DNA of 64,000 nt from NCBI GenBank assembly GCA_031769625.1, contig JAUIMM010000040.1, positions 13,460,501 to 13,524,500 of the forward strand, in the 5' to 3' direction. Under the pieces are notes generated by a model. The model saw only the letters and a program-made list of their open reading frames with translations, was not told the DNA's origin and did not search any database. Below, in pieces: positions 36,120 through 45,680 of this stretch (within the stretch, counting starts at the first letter, position 1; each line of letters opens with the position of its first letter). The position numbers and the translations under genes are program-made. Source of the stretch: Taudactylus pleione. Taxonomy: Eukaryota; Chordata; Amphibia; Anura; Myobatrachidae.

Positions 36120-36465
36120 GGGGGAGATGTATCAAATCTTAAGGGTATATTTACTGAAGTGCAGGTTTTTTAGAAGTGGAGATGTTGCCTATAGCAACTA
36201 ATCAGATTCTAGCATTTATCTTCTAGAAGGTGCTATATAAAAATTAAGTAGAATCTGATTGGTTGCTATGGTCAACATATCCACTTCTAAAAATTCACAC
36301 TTTAGTAAATATTCCCCTTGGAGAGAAATAATGTGGAGAATTTGCTGAAAGCAATCAATGCGCTTCAATCATTTAGCTAGCACAGTCTTTGAAATGACAT
36401 AAGCTGAATGGTTGCTTTGGGCAAATTCTCCTTTTTCTCTCTACAAGGCTTGATACATCTCCCCC
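36120..36465. mobile_element. MITE with GGGGAGATGTATCAA ends, carrying a nested MITE
   Basis: GGGGAGATGTATCAAATCTT on the left and GGCTTGATACATCTCCCCC on the right are inverted. The same GGAGATGTA(T/C) terminus is found at 36790, 61629, 61766 and at the ends of the hairpin-chain element at 32278. A second MITE lies inside. Confidence 0.8.
36141..36318. mobile_element. Nested MITE with GGGTATATTTACTGAAGTG ends
   Basis: The ends GGGTATATTTACTGAAGTG and CACTTTAGTAAATATTCCCC are inverted. Internal arms include GCAACTAATCAGATTCTA and GAATCTGATTGGTTGC, so the element folds back almost completely. A decayed relative is visible near 1735-1800. Confidence 0.85.
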
Positions 36466-36789
36466 TTTTCGTAATTGCCTTCATATATTTCTCTCTTATT
36501 CATTGTATAAATGTCAGGCTGATACTACCTGCTAGTTTATTGTAAAGTGTTCCATGTGATCTGATTAAGGGCCACTAAACTAAAAATACAAGTTGGCTTC
36601 TATAAAAGCGTTTGCATATACTGTATGTGTGTATATATGTTAAAGAAATTTCAGGAGCTCATCAGAATAGAAACTAATTGCAATAATATTTTGATCATGA
36701 GCGACAATATTTTCTTATATGTCAGACTTCCAATGAGTATTCCTACTGAAGCCTCTCTTATATTCCTTTTTCAGAAAATTAAAATAATT

Positions 36790-36948
36790 GGGGGAGATTT
36801 ATCAAAGCTTGGAGAGAGAGAGAAAGTACCAACCAATGAGCTGCTATCTGCCACTTAACATGCTTTGTTAAAAAAATGACCGAGATGATTTTTTTGGTAC
36901 TTTATCTCTCTCCACCATATCGTCTTCAAGCTTTAATAAATCTCCCCC
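36790..36948. mobile_element. MITE with GGGGGAGATTTATCAAAGC ends
   Basis: GGGGGAGATTTATCAAAGCTT and AAGCTTTAATAAATCTCCCCC are inverted arms that continue inward as GGAGAGAGAGAAAGTACC and GGTACTTTATCTCTCTCC. Confidence 0.88.
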
Positions 36949-36965
36949 ACTGTCTTGTTCTCCCT

Positions 36966-37003
36966 CTGGGTCCTAGTACCTAGCATGTATATTAGAGAGA
37001 GAA
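36966..37003 (+). repeat. Direct repeat CTGGGTCCTAGTACC..., left copy
   Basis: CTGGGTCCTAGTACCTAGCA, then TGTATATTAGAGAGAG, is nearly repeated at 41388-41425. The two copies bracket DIRS copy 3 and could be the leader of a second, truncated DIRS of this subfamily, or terminal direct repeats of another element. Confidence 0.6.
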
Positions 37004-37718
37004 ACCGAAAGCAGTGCGCTCTGGCACTAACACTCCGTCACTCTACGCTGTCTCCGGTTACATAAAAACATATATCACACACACGCAGGTAAGCGACACG
37101 TGCCGATGCGCAGTCTTTTTCCTTCAGGGCTGGGGACTCCCTGGGGTTGACAGTAAGTGTGGCCAGGCACTGAGTCCTGCGTTCACACTAAGCCACCTGG
37201 GACAGTGGGCTTGAGTTTGCGGTTATACTTCAGCGTCCTGGGGGTTAAACGCTGGCCAGGGGAGGTTGCTTTCCCTGTCTTACAGGCAGCTCCTCCCCGC
37301 TGTACAGAAAGTCTTTCCATTGTGGTCTGCCTAAAACTGTGACAGCTTCCTCCTTCCGGCTCCACCCCCAACGAGTGCTTCTCCTCGTGTTGCAGATCTC
37401 AGAGGGCAGTGTGGAGCACGGGTCCCCCTACATACCTCTCCTCCTGCCGGTGGTTAGTGTATGTAGCACTTTTGTCCTATTAGACACATAAAAAAGTCTT
37501 TATAGTTGACCAGTAAGTGCCATTTAAATGCAGCTATTTTTATGTATTCTGCATTTGCCTGTGACTGTATGCTAGCACTGTCTGTCTGAATTTTCTGCTA
37601 TCCCTGTACTTTGTCCTATTTTGAACTATAAGCACTGGTGTTGTGCGGGTGTGGTTAAAATCACAAGGGTGTGGCTCTTTTTCAATCACAGCTATTGAGT
37701 AGTAGACCTCTTCACTAT

Positions 37719-38261
37719 GGGGGTTATTCAGACCCACTCGCAAGCAGCAGTACGCTCGCAAGTGGGTCGATGTTCCCCACTGCGCATGCGCACGACGGAG
37801 GGAGCTCCGTCGTGCGCATGCGCGAGACCCGGACTGCGACAGCCAAGCTGTCGCTCCGGGTCTCGCACCAAAGGGGGCGTGCTGACTGACAGCACGCCCC
37901 CTTTGGTGGGCGTGCCGGGGGCGTGCCTGCCAGACAGAGGCGTTCCCATGGGAACGCCTACCGTCTGAAGCCGGCCTCACTGACATCACTAGTGATGTCA
38001 GTGGGACTGATTTTGGCTCTGATAGAGCCAAAATCACTCCAGGGCTTGTGGCTGGGAAACCCTACCGCAGGGTTTCCGTCGCAAGTCCGATGGTCGCGAT
38101 GGTCAAGACCATCGCGACCATCTTTTTGGACGCTTGTATATGCTGTGGGTGGTCACCCACAGCTATACGAGCGTCCAGGAGGACGCTCCATTTTAATGGA
38201 GGAGGGACCTGATTCAGAGCGAGCGCTCTGGTCAGAGCGTCCGGCTCTGAATCAGGCCCAA
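37719..38261. mobile_element. Hairpin-chain element 2 (543 bp, about 12 hairpins)
   Basis: The ends GGGGTTATTCAGACC and CTGAATCAGGCCC relate it to the CCTGATTCAG MITE group. Between them hairpins follow one another with few spare bases: 37731-37768, 37782-37823 (18-bp arms), 37824-37864, 37866-37908 (18-bp arms), 37931-37967 (with a 22-bp palindrome), 37978-38003 (26-bp perfect palindrome), 38005-38040, 38045-38084, 38089-38122, 38128-38176, 38186-38201 and 38208-38256. GC content is much higher than in the flanks. ORFs of up to 165 codons on both strands are side effects of the symmetry. Confidence 0.9.
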
Positions 38262-38299
38262 TATCTGGGTAGTGAGTGATATATCAATTCGACTTCCTA

Positions 38300-38740
38300 A
38301 TAGACTGCTCTGCATTAAATGCACAGCCATTTTAAAGGAAGGAGACATGGTTTCTAAAAAATTGTCTGCAGTGTTATGCCCCTCCAGCTTTGTCTGCGGC
38401 TTCTGAAGCACAGCAGCCGCAGCCAGAGAACTGTGAGGGACTAACAACTACTAGGCTGCTTTGCAGGAAATGTGCAGCAGTTTTAAAGACAGGAGACAGA
38501 ATCGCTGAGGAGGTATGTCTGTGTTGTAATGCACCCCAGGTTTTGTTTGCGGCTTCTGACGCACAGTAGCGGCAGCCAGGAAACTGTTTCAGAGGGACAA
38601 ACAACTAATAGACTGCATTGCAAGAAATGTGCAGCAGTTTTAAGAATAGGAGACATAACCTCTGAACAGTTATATATGCAATGTTATACCCCTCCAGCTT
38701 CCTCTGCGACCAGGGGACTGTTTCAGTGGTACTGACAAAG
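38300..38740 (+). pseudogene. DIRS copy 3 ORF1 N-terminal region with three tandem CxxC modules
   Basis: Three related units of about 151-157 bp begin at the first Cys codons 38311, 38462 and 38619. They read LLCIKCTAILKEGD, LLCRKCAAVLKTGD and LHCKKCAAVLRIGD, each followed by further Cys residues. Such a short CxxC module is plausible as a zinc-binding start of ORF1. Each of the first two units runs into a stop or frame change, so this is a decayed duplication. The third leads towards the ORF1 body at 38740. Confidence 0.6.
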
Positions 38741-39810
38741 ATGGCAGAACGTCTTTTGCCAGTCCAGATCTTGCTGCAGATATATGTACCCACACAGGTA
38801 CTACACCCACAGTGGATTAATACAGTTCTTGTGGCATTACATGGTACGACCGAGGTGCGGCAGGTTAACGCACCTAGCACTAGACCTAGGAAAAGGGTCA
38901 GGTGGCCCTCACAAGCCAATCTATATGAGGATGTAACATCAGATGAGGGTCTACTCCCTGATGAGTCCGACATGGAGTCCCATTCTCAGGGAGTGGAGGT
39001 CAAGTCAAGTTTATATATTACTGGGCTAATACAGGCTGTTAAATTAGTCCTGATTAGTGAGGAGGATGAGCCGCCTGCGCCTAAATCTAGACATGCATAT
39101 TTTATGTAAGAAAAGACGGTTGAACATGTATTCCCGTTGTCTGATCAACTAATGAATCACTTAGAGAATGCATGGAAGACACCAGGGAAGTGTTGTCAAC
39201 CGCAGAGGTATCTGGCCTCAACTTATCCATTTGCTGACCATTACTTCTTTAAATGGGAAACTCCACCAGTTGTGGATTCGCATATTACACGCTTAGTAAC
39301 GAGTGCATCTCTTCCGATGCCTGCCATGTCGTCTCTAAAGGATCCTACAGATAAGAGAATAGAGAGCTGCCTTAAATCTGCCTATTCCCTTTCGGGGGCT
39401 GTGTGCAGACCAGCTGTGGCTATTTGCTGGGTGGCTTGAGCCATGGAGGTTTTGGCTAATGGTCTGAAAGAATCCTTAGCCTCTAATGCTACCAGGGAAC
39501 AGCTGGATTTAGTGGGGAATCTTTGAGATTCCACTAAATATATAAATAAGGCAGCCTTAGACATTGGTATGCTACAGGCCAGGGTATCTACAGCAGCCAT
39601 AGCAGCTCAACGATCCCTGTGGCTCCGTTCTTGTACAACGGAGGCTGAATCCAAGAAGGGATTGGAGGGTTTACCTTATGATGGGAATCTCTTGTTTGGC
39701 TCTGAGTTAGATAAAATTGTCAGTAACTTGGCTACAGCCAGAACGGCTTGTTTGCCTTCAGCTCCAACCACTTCAGGGACTTGGACTCCGTCTGTTAGAA
39801 ACTTTTGATC
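38740..39810 (+). pseudogene. DIRS copy 3 ORF1 body (gag-like)
   Basis: The part 38740-39109 is basic and then acidic (RPRKRVRWPSQANLYEDVTS). After a stop and shift, 39137-39439 holds the conserved FKWETPPVVDSHITRLVTSA and SLKDPTDKRIESCLKSAYS. Near 39570-39640 comes the ARVSTAAIAAQRSLWLRSC block. Copy 2 reads FKWE- and LRSW-like blocks in the same order (50246-50660). Several stops make it nonfunctional. Confidence 0.75.
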
Positions 39811-40629
39811 TTCGGACAGAGCCAGGCCTCAGACCTTTCCCAAGCCATCTAATACCAGAAGGGCAGCTGGGCCTGATAGACAGCCTTGGAGTACCAGGCG
39901 TCTGGCTCCTAAGCCTGATGACCAGCCCTCCGCCTGACTGGTCGGGCCTCATCCTGGGGGGTCCCAGGGTGGGAGGCTGACCTTTTCAGTTCACCCAGGG
40001 CTACCATGCATGCCTGGGTGAGAGAGGTAGTCTCTCTGGGGAATGCCCTTTCTTTCCATACATATGGTTTCCTCATATTCTTTGTATAAAAACTGAGGCT
40101 GATACTGCACGCAGGGTCTGTAAAGTCATAGTCAGACAACGCCACAACTGTGGCTTATTTAGCTAGTAACCCAAAGTCTAGTAGCAATGACAGAGGTGTC
40201 TTGCACTCTGACCTAGGATCATTCACCAGGAAATTGGGGTGGAGTTCATACTAGGAGGCTGAATGGTAGACAGATTCTTCAGCCATCAGAACATACATTC
40301 AGGTGAATAGTCTCTTCACCTGGTAGTGTTTCAGCTCCTAGTGGACAGGTGGGGTCTGCCAGAGGTGGACCTCATGTGTCCAGGATCATTAGGGCCCTTT
40401 AGGGCTCTCCATTTGAACCACAGGATTAGTGGATTTCAAATGGTTTACTGACCGCAGGTACAGGGCAGTGTTGTAAACTTGCCCTGGGTTCCTTTCTAAG
40501 GTAGTCTTTAATTTTTCACTTTAATGCAGAAATTATTGTGACACACATTTGTTTTTGGACATACCCCCAGGATTCATGGGGATCGTATCAGTTCTCTCTT
40601 TGAAATTCAGATTCCTTGTTTATTCTTTT

Positions 40630-40935
40630 TTAGTTTGCACAAGAGAGAGTGGCCAGTTATGCTACATTTAAGCCATACAGCTTGGTAGGATGGCCACGTG
40701 GTTTGTTATTCAGACCTCTAGTTTGCCACTCAAGATGCTCCCCTCGGGCGGCAGATTCTCCTTTATGTACAGGAGCTTCCCCCACCCCTGTGGATAACTG
40801 CTTTGGGAAATCCCCAAGGTTACCTGTGGACTTCCTATGGAACCCGAAGTAGAAAATAAGAGATATGGTAATACCTTACCCTCGTTATCTCTATTTCTAC
40901 AAGGTCCATAGGGTCCACAGGACGCCTGCCCTGAC
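40630..40935 (+). pseudogene. DIRS copy 3 recombinase tail and internal complementary region
   Basis: 40650-40790 corresponds to the end of the copy 1 recombinase (13290-13440): GTTTGTTATTCAGACC precedes CACTCAAGATGCTCCCCTCG and a CATCCCCCACCC-like end. CCTATGGAACCCGAAGTAGA at 40829 is followed by AGGTCCATAGGGTCCACAGG at 40902, the back-to-back arrangement of an internal complementary region. Confidence 0.65.
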
Positions 40936-41164
40936 GCACCTGTGTTTCACATGGGCTTCGCTCTGGTCACCGGTTTTTCAGTCTCCTTCTGTGAGAATGT
41001 AATTCTCGAGTGTTCCAGACTTCCTTCCCTCTCTCCTCTCCTCTGGCCTATGGCTTCTTGTGTAACTGAGGCGCTCCTGGCCTGGGGGTGGGGTATAGGG
41101 GAAGGCCCCGGTGCATCCTGTGAGAAAAATTTAACTGCGTGGTGCCTTGATGACCTTGCATCAC

Positions 41165-41250
41165 CTATACCTCAAGGTTACCTGCGAACCCTATGGACCT
41201 CGTAGAAATAGAGATAACGAGGGTAAGTTCTTACCATATCTCTTATTTTT
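41165..41250. repeat. Right terminal repeat of DIRS copy 3
   Basis: GAACCCTATGGACCTCGTAG, then AAATAGAGATAACGAGGGTAA, is inverted relative to 40870-40925, where CCTCGTTATCTCTATTTCTA precedes CAAGGTCCATAGGG. Confidence 0.75.
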
Positions 41251-41387
41251 CAAGCTCTCTACCTCCTTGGTAGCACCTCAGGAGCGAAATACAGTGCATC
41301 CGCACACTACACAGTAAAGATGGCGCCAGCTGCACATGAGCAGTATCCCAGTGGTGACATCATTGGAGGTCACGCCTCCCACTGACT

Positions 41388-41425
41388 CTGGGTCCTAGTA
41401 CCCAGCATGTATAGTAGAGAGAGGA
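41388..41425 (+). repeat. Direct repeat CTGGGTCCTAGTACC..., right copy
   Basis: This is the partner of 36966-37003. It is preceded by about 130 bp (41260-41387) with AAGATGGCGCCAGCTGCACAT that has no counterpart at the left copy. Confidence 0.6.
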
Positions 41426-41639
41426 GATCATGCAGCAATGCATTGCTCTCTAACAGGAATCACAATGCGATCAAGAGAGAAGGTTCTGACATAGAGTATT
41501 GAATCCTAAACTTATACATATTGAAAAAGTTAATTATGAAACACTGTAGCAATGAACAGGGTATCCAGTATGTACAGTCCTAGCTGAATCCAGCAGTCAG
41601 TGCACAGAGGTGAGAGCAACATCATTCTTGGCCATGTAA

Positions 41640-42540
41640 GCCATAAATCTGCCAACACTGTCAGCTTCAACATAATGATAATGGACCAAAAAAGTAAGAA
41701 ATCAAACCATTCCTTATAAAGTATGAATTATTCCACCCGTACCACCTGAAGCCTATTGATGATGTATATATCCTCAATGACCCTACATTTTTGCTCCAAT
41801 TCCACCTCTTGCTACCTATGGAAAATTTTAAACTGCACCACCCGAGATCAAGGTACCCTGGAGGAAAGCCTTTTAAAGTATCCCAAACTAGAGATGCAGA
41901 GGATCCCACTGGATTAGTAGCAAAGAAACCCTCTCACACCACAAGGAGATCAGATGCTGCCCCCATCTGCGTCAGCCAGAAAGGATTAAATTGCAAAAGA
42001 AAAGCACGTCTAGCGATATGCAAGTTCAGTGCCAACAAACAGAGGGGAGTGATCAGAGACAAAGTAAAACAGCAGTAACAATGAACCTATTTCATAAATC
42101 AAGCAAGAGAAGGAGGGCCCACTTCTCTCAGAACTTGGGTCTTACTTCTATCTTAAACCACATCAAGCATTAAAATTTCTGATACAAATAACTGGTACAT
42201 TAGGAAACTCAGGAAGGGGTTTTATATACAGCCAATAAGATGAAAGGGGAGGTATGTACCATACCGTGTCATACAGGAAAATAAAATGTCCCAGAGGGTC
42301 CACTTGAACCTTTTAACAGACGAAACGCATCAACTTATGTATTAAAACAGAAATCCCACTAGACTCTGAGCGAAAGGTGGAGCAGAATGCCCAACCCATC
42401 CAAGGATTCCTCAGGGAAAGAATCCTTCCTCCTACCAAATGGGTCTCCAATAAATAGACAGTACCTGGGGATTGAGCCTTGACATTACCAAATAACGCTT
42501 AATGTTGTCATTCGCACCCGTATGTTCCAAGAGAGAACCT
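41640..42540. other. Unrecognised region with a 95-codon ORF
   Basis: The + strand ORF at 41791-42078 is basic and hydrophilic and has no motif I recognise; flanking frames carry stops. The region could be a decayed retroelement, since phrases such as CCTACATTTTTGCTCCAATT recall translated sequence, but no domain supports this. No splice sites consistent with CADPS2 were seen. Confidence 0.3.
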
Positions 42541-43395
42541 TCAACATAGAAGAAAGAGTGATGCATACTGTACATTACTAGATGTCTCTTATTAACTGTT
42601 TACAACCTTATTTTGGATTGGCTTTGGGGAATTGTCAATACATAGTCTGTTGATGCTGGCCAAAGTGTGGATGGCAAGCAAGTAGATGGCACTGACTACT
42701 TCTATTTTTTCTGACTGGTGTGTTAATAATTTATATGCCTAACTTGAAATACTACTTCTTGCCACATAAAGTTATCAAATAGATGTTCAGATTTGAAAAT
42801 AACAGTCTTGAGATGAAAAATAAATTAAAAAGGTCAATTAGATGAAAAAAAAAATAAATAAATTTCCAAACGACAAGACTTTTATATGTAAGATTTTACA
42901 ACTGTTTTTATGCTCTTCTGTAGTAGTAATTTTAGTACCTGTATTATGACATGTCTTGCATAGTGCCGATTTATGCTTTTGAACTTTTTCTGCTGTACAT
43001 TTTAAGAGAGCTGAAAATGAGGGGTGTCTCTATTGAGATTTAGCCATGAAAGCTTGAACTTAGTAAGTATTGTTGTAAGTCTTTGTATGCATTGGGATTG
43101 GTGGCAGTGGCGGGGACAATGGAGTCATTTGCCGCCGGGCTCCAGCCCTTAAGGGGGTACCTGGCTCCATTGTCCCCCGGGCCATTCCGGGCACTGTTAT
43201 GGAGATGGAGCGCCGCTGATTGGCGCTCCACTTCCAGCGGCGTCAATACAGGGGGGTGCGGTCGCACCCCCTAGTTGCCTGGCGCCCGCTGAGTGTGTTA
43301 CCAGCGGGTGCCTAGCTCCTTCTTTCCTGCCGGCGGCAGCCGGAGGAACGGAGCTCACTCTTGAGCTCCGCTTCCGGGTCCCGCAATGCACTATA

Positions 43396-43419
43396 GGAGT
43401 GACGTCATGACGTCACTCC
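43396..43419. promoter_or_regulatory. 24-bp perfect palindrome with two CRE-type TGACGTCA sites
   Basis: GGAGTGACGTCATGACGTCACTCC is bounded here; its core contains TGACGTCA twice in tandem, the consensus for CREB/ATF binding. The sites are visible directly; any regulatory activity is inference, since the palindrome also fits the hairpin chain of the element. Confidence 0.4.
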
Positions 43420-43531
43420 CAAAGTTCCAAGGAGCGGTAGCCGGGGACGCAAGGCAGCAGCACTGGAGCTGGGTTTCTGGTAAGTATTGTTTTATTTTTT
43501 TTGTATGTGTGCGCGCTCGCGGGGGGGGGGC

Positions 43532-43739
43532 TTACTACAGGGGGCATTGCTGGGGGCTTTCTAAAGGGGGCATTGCTGGGGGCTTTCTAAAGGGGGCTTT
43601 GCTGGGGGCTTTCTAAAGGGGGCATTGCTGGGGGCTTTCTACAGGGGGCATTGCTAGGGGCTTTCTACAGGGGGTATTGCTAGGGGATTTCTACAGGGGG
43701 CATTGCTGGGGCCTTTCTACAGGGGGCATTGCTGGGGGC
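43532..43739. repeat. 26-bp minisatellite, 8 units
   Basis: The unit is close to TTTCTAAAGGGGGCATTGCT plus GGGGGC, with single-base variants (TACAGG, GGTATT, GCTAGG). It lies inside the hAT element at 43105-44039. Confidence 0.93.
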
Positions 43740-43923
43740 CCATTACTGGGGGGCACTACAAAGGCGGCACTGCACAGGGGGACCATTACTGGGGGGCACT
43801 ACAAAGGTGGCACTGCACAGGGGGACCATTACTGGGGGGCACTACAAAGGTGGCACTGCACAGGGGGACCACTACAGAGGGCACTGCACAGGGGGACCAC
43901 TACAGAGGGCACTGCATAGGGGG
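43740..43923. repeat. 43-bp minisatellite (3 units) plus 28-bp derivative units (2)
   Basis: Three 43-bp units start at 43740, 43783 and 43826 (CCATTACTGGGGGGCACTAC...). From 43869 two 28-bp units appear to be the same unit with about 15 bp deleted. It abuts the 26-bp array directly. Confidence 0.9.
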
Positions 43924-44681
43924 GCGGCAGCTGGGGCTGGCATAGGTGCTGGAGGGGGTGGTGCATTTTTATTTGGGGGGGGGGGGCACCACCAACATTT
44001 ATTTTGCCTCCGGGCACCTGGGATGAAGTTACGCCACTGATTGGTGGTCATTGGCCTGACATTGGATTTGGCATGGCTGGTACCCAGGAGCATAGATCCA
44101 TAGGTAATGTTTTAATATTTTAATGTTTATTTTATAGTACTTATTAAATTATTATATACTAGACTTAGATTTCTATGAATATCTGAACATTTGGATATTC
44201 CGATATTTGTAGAAATGCTTGCAGTAAGACTTGTATAGAATAAGTTTTTATTCAACTTTTTGTTTTGCGATCTCTTAATTGTATATGTGTGTGTGGGGCT
44301 TTTATATTTATGTGAATTGCATAAAATGTAATAATAAATTAACTTTATTAAAATAAAAAAAGTTGTCATGTCTGTTGTGAACCATTTTTAAGGCCAAGAG
44401 GTTTATTTAATGTAGTGTGATTTGTCAGATTTTCAGTGATTTTTGTTGTGGGATTTAAATTGGCAAAACCCAGCATTTTGGGTTGTAGCGTAAATATATC
44501 ACCTCTTCAAATTCCAAGGCAAAAATTTCAGGAAACTTAGCGAATTTTAGTTAGCAGGTTGAATCTGTACACTTTTACTATTGAAAACATTTTCTATGAT
44601 GTCTGCTTTATGTGAATACTCACAAATTGTACTACATACCTGAGGGGAGGAAGAGAGACCCAGCTCCCCCTTCCCAGGCAC

Positions 44682-45147
44682 CTACAGATGTGTCCTCATA
44701 CACTATTGCTGATCTCACCAAACAGCCCTTTTCAGCGTGCCAGGTCAGGTGCGATTTGGCTTGCATTGAGCATCTTTTTTGTTCCTTATTTGCCCCAAAA
44801 TGCGCCTTACTCGCAATCCGATGCGACATACAGCTTAATTTGATATGACACTGTGTGCGTCTGAATCTGTATACGAAGTGTTTTTGGTGCAGTTTCTTTG
44901 TATTCACACCGAGTTCTGTTGTGCTTCATAATACAGTCTGTCGCTTACAGATATACAAGTATCAAATACCAAATTAATCCGTGCTGTCTCGTGAAACTGT
45001 TTTTACATCCAATTGCGATTAAGGCGCGTTTTTGAGGTAGAAAAGATGCTCAATGCAAGCTGCATCGTGCAGGACCTGGGGGCTTAATCGAGCCAGTCGT
45101 CTCGCAGCATGACTTATTGAGGCTAGGTGTGTGAGGACACAACTATA
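44682..45147. mobile_element. MITE with TACAGATGTGT(T/C)CTCA ends, copy 2
   Basis: TACAGATGTGTCCTCATAC on the left and TGTGAGGACACAACTATA on the right match copy 1 at 14142-14510, together with CCAAACAGCCC and TTGAGGCTAG next to the ends. It is about 100 bp longer than copy 1. Confidence 0.75.
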
Positions 45148-45281
45148 CTAAGGATTTTTGATGCATTATGCCTATAAGCTAAAATATTGTAAGGAGATAA
45201 TTTTATTGCACTTTGGGCAGTCTTGTCTAAAGATTCAAATTTCAGTATTGTGATTTTAGTTACGGGGACCAGTTTGTCGGT

Positions 45282-45582
45282 AAAGTTGGGGGAACACACT
45301 GGAGCGACTGGCATCTGTCCGATGTTGAAGGCGATTTGCCTTCGCCCTGGATCTCATGATGCCAGTGCACATTACCCAATTTAATGAACGATTGAACAAT
45401 CACTCGTTCCACGTTCCATCCTTTATTAATATGTATGGCGCCGCATGGGATGTCGTGCAGCATGGGCAATCACACGATATTGCATGCGACCATAAGGAGA
45501 GCACAAATTGGGCATACACACTGCACGATATGCCTGATTTGGCCAAATCGGGCTGATACTGCTCCAGTGTGTACCCAGCTTA
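45282..45582. mobile_element. MITE with GTGTGTACCCAGCTT terminus
   Basis: GGGGGAACACACTGGAGCGAC on the left and GCTCCAGTGTGTACCCAGCTT on the right are inverted. The body is rich in GCA/TGC and CGAT motifs and holds no supported ORF. Confidence 0.8.
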
Positions 45583-45680
45583 AGTGAGATCATCTTTCAT
45601 TTGCTCATTTGTGTTGCTCACCATGAGGAACATTATAATTTAGAAGATAGTGTATTTGCGTAGTCAGTTACTCTTTTGCT

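Larger units (their letters stand above)
36966..41250 (+). mobile_element. DIRS-type retrotransposon copy 3 (different subfamily, interrupted)
   Basis: A leader (about 37010-37700), an ORF1 region (about 38300-39810), a short RNase H/downstream remnant (39980-40440), a recombinase tail (40630-40790), an internal complementary region (40805-40935) and a right terminal repeat (41165-41250) follow in DIRS order. The reverse transcriptase is almost entirely deleted. No clean left terminal repeat was found. Only the order of parts matches copies 1 and 2; the nucleotide sequence differs clearly. The hairpin-chain element at 37719-38261 has landed in the leader. Confidence 0.75.
43105..44039. mobile_element. 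935-bp non-autonomous hAT element with hairpins and internal minisatellites
   Basis: It begins CAGTGGCGGGGAC and ends GAAGTTACGCCACTG, partly inverted. ATTGGTGG flanks it exactly on both sides (43097-43104, 44040-44047), the 8-bp duplication of hAT elements. The left third is a hairpin chain: 43112-43177, 43201-43235, 43250-43272, 43281-43312, 43349-43370 and 43396-43419. The middle is tandem repeat. The right end holds a G run and TTTTGCCTCCGGGCACC. The Gly/His/Thr-rich ORFs come from the repeats. No transposase is encoded. Confidence 0.92.

Noticed and set aside
37540..38037. A 165-codon minus-strand ORF and overlapping ORFs on both strands as a protein gene
   Set aside because: They lie over the hairpin-chain element, where palindromes make both strands open together; composition and symmetry explain them and no domain is visible.
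43677..44040. Gly/His/Thr-rich ORFs as a repeat protein
   Set aside because: They are translations of the 26-, 43- and 28-bp minisatellites inside a hAT element, open in several frames at once.
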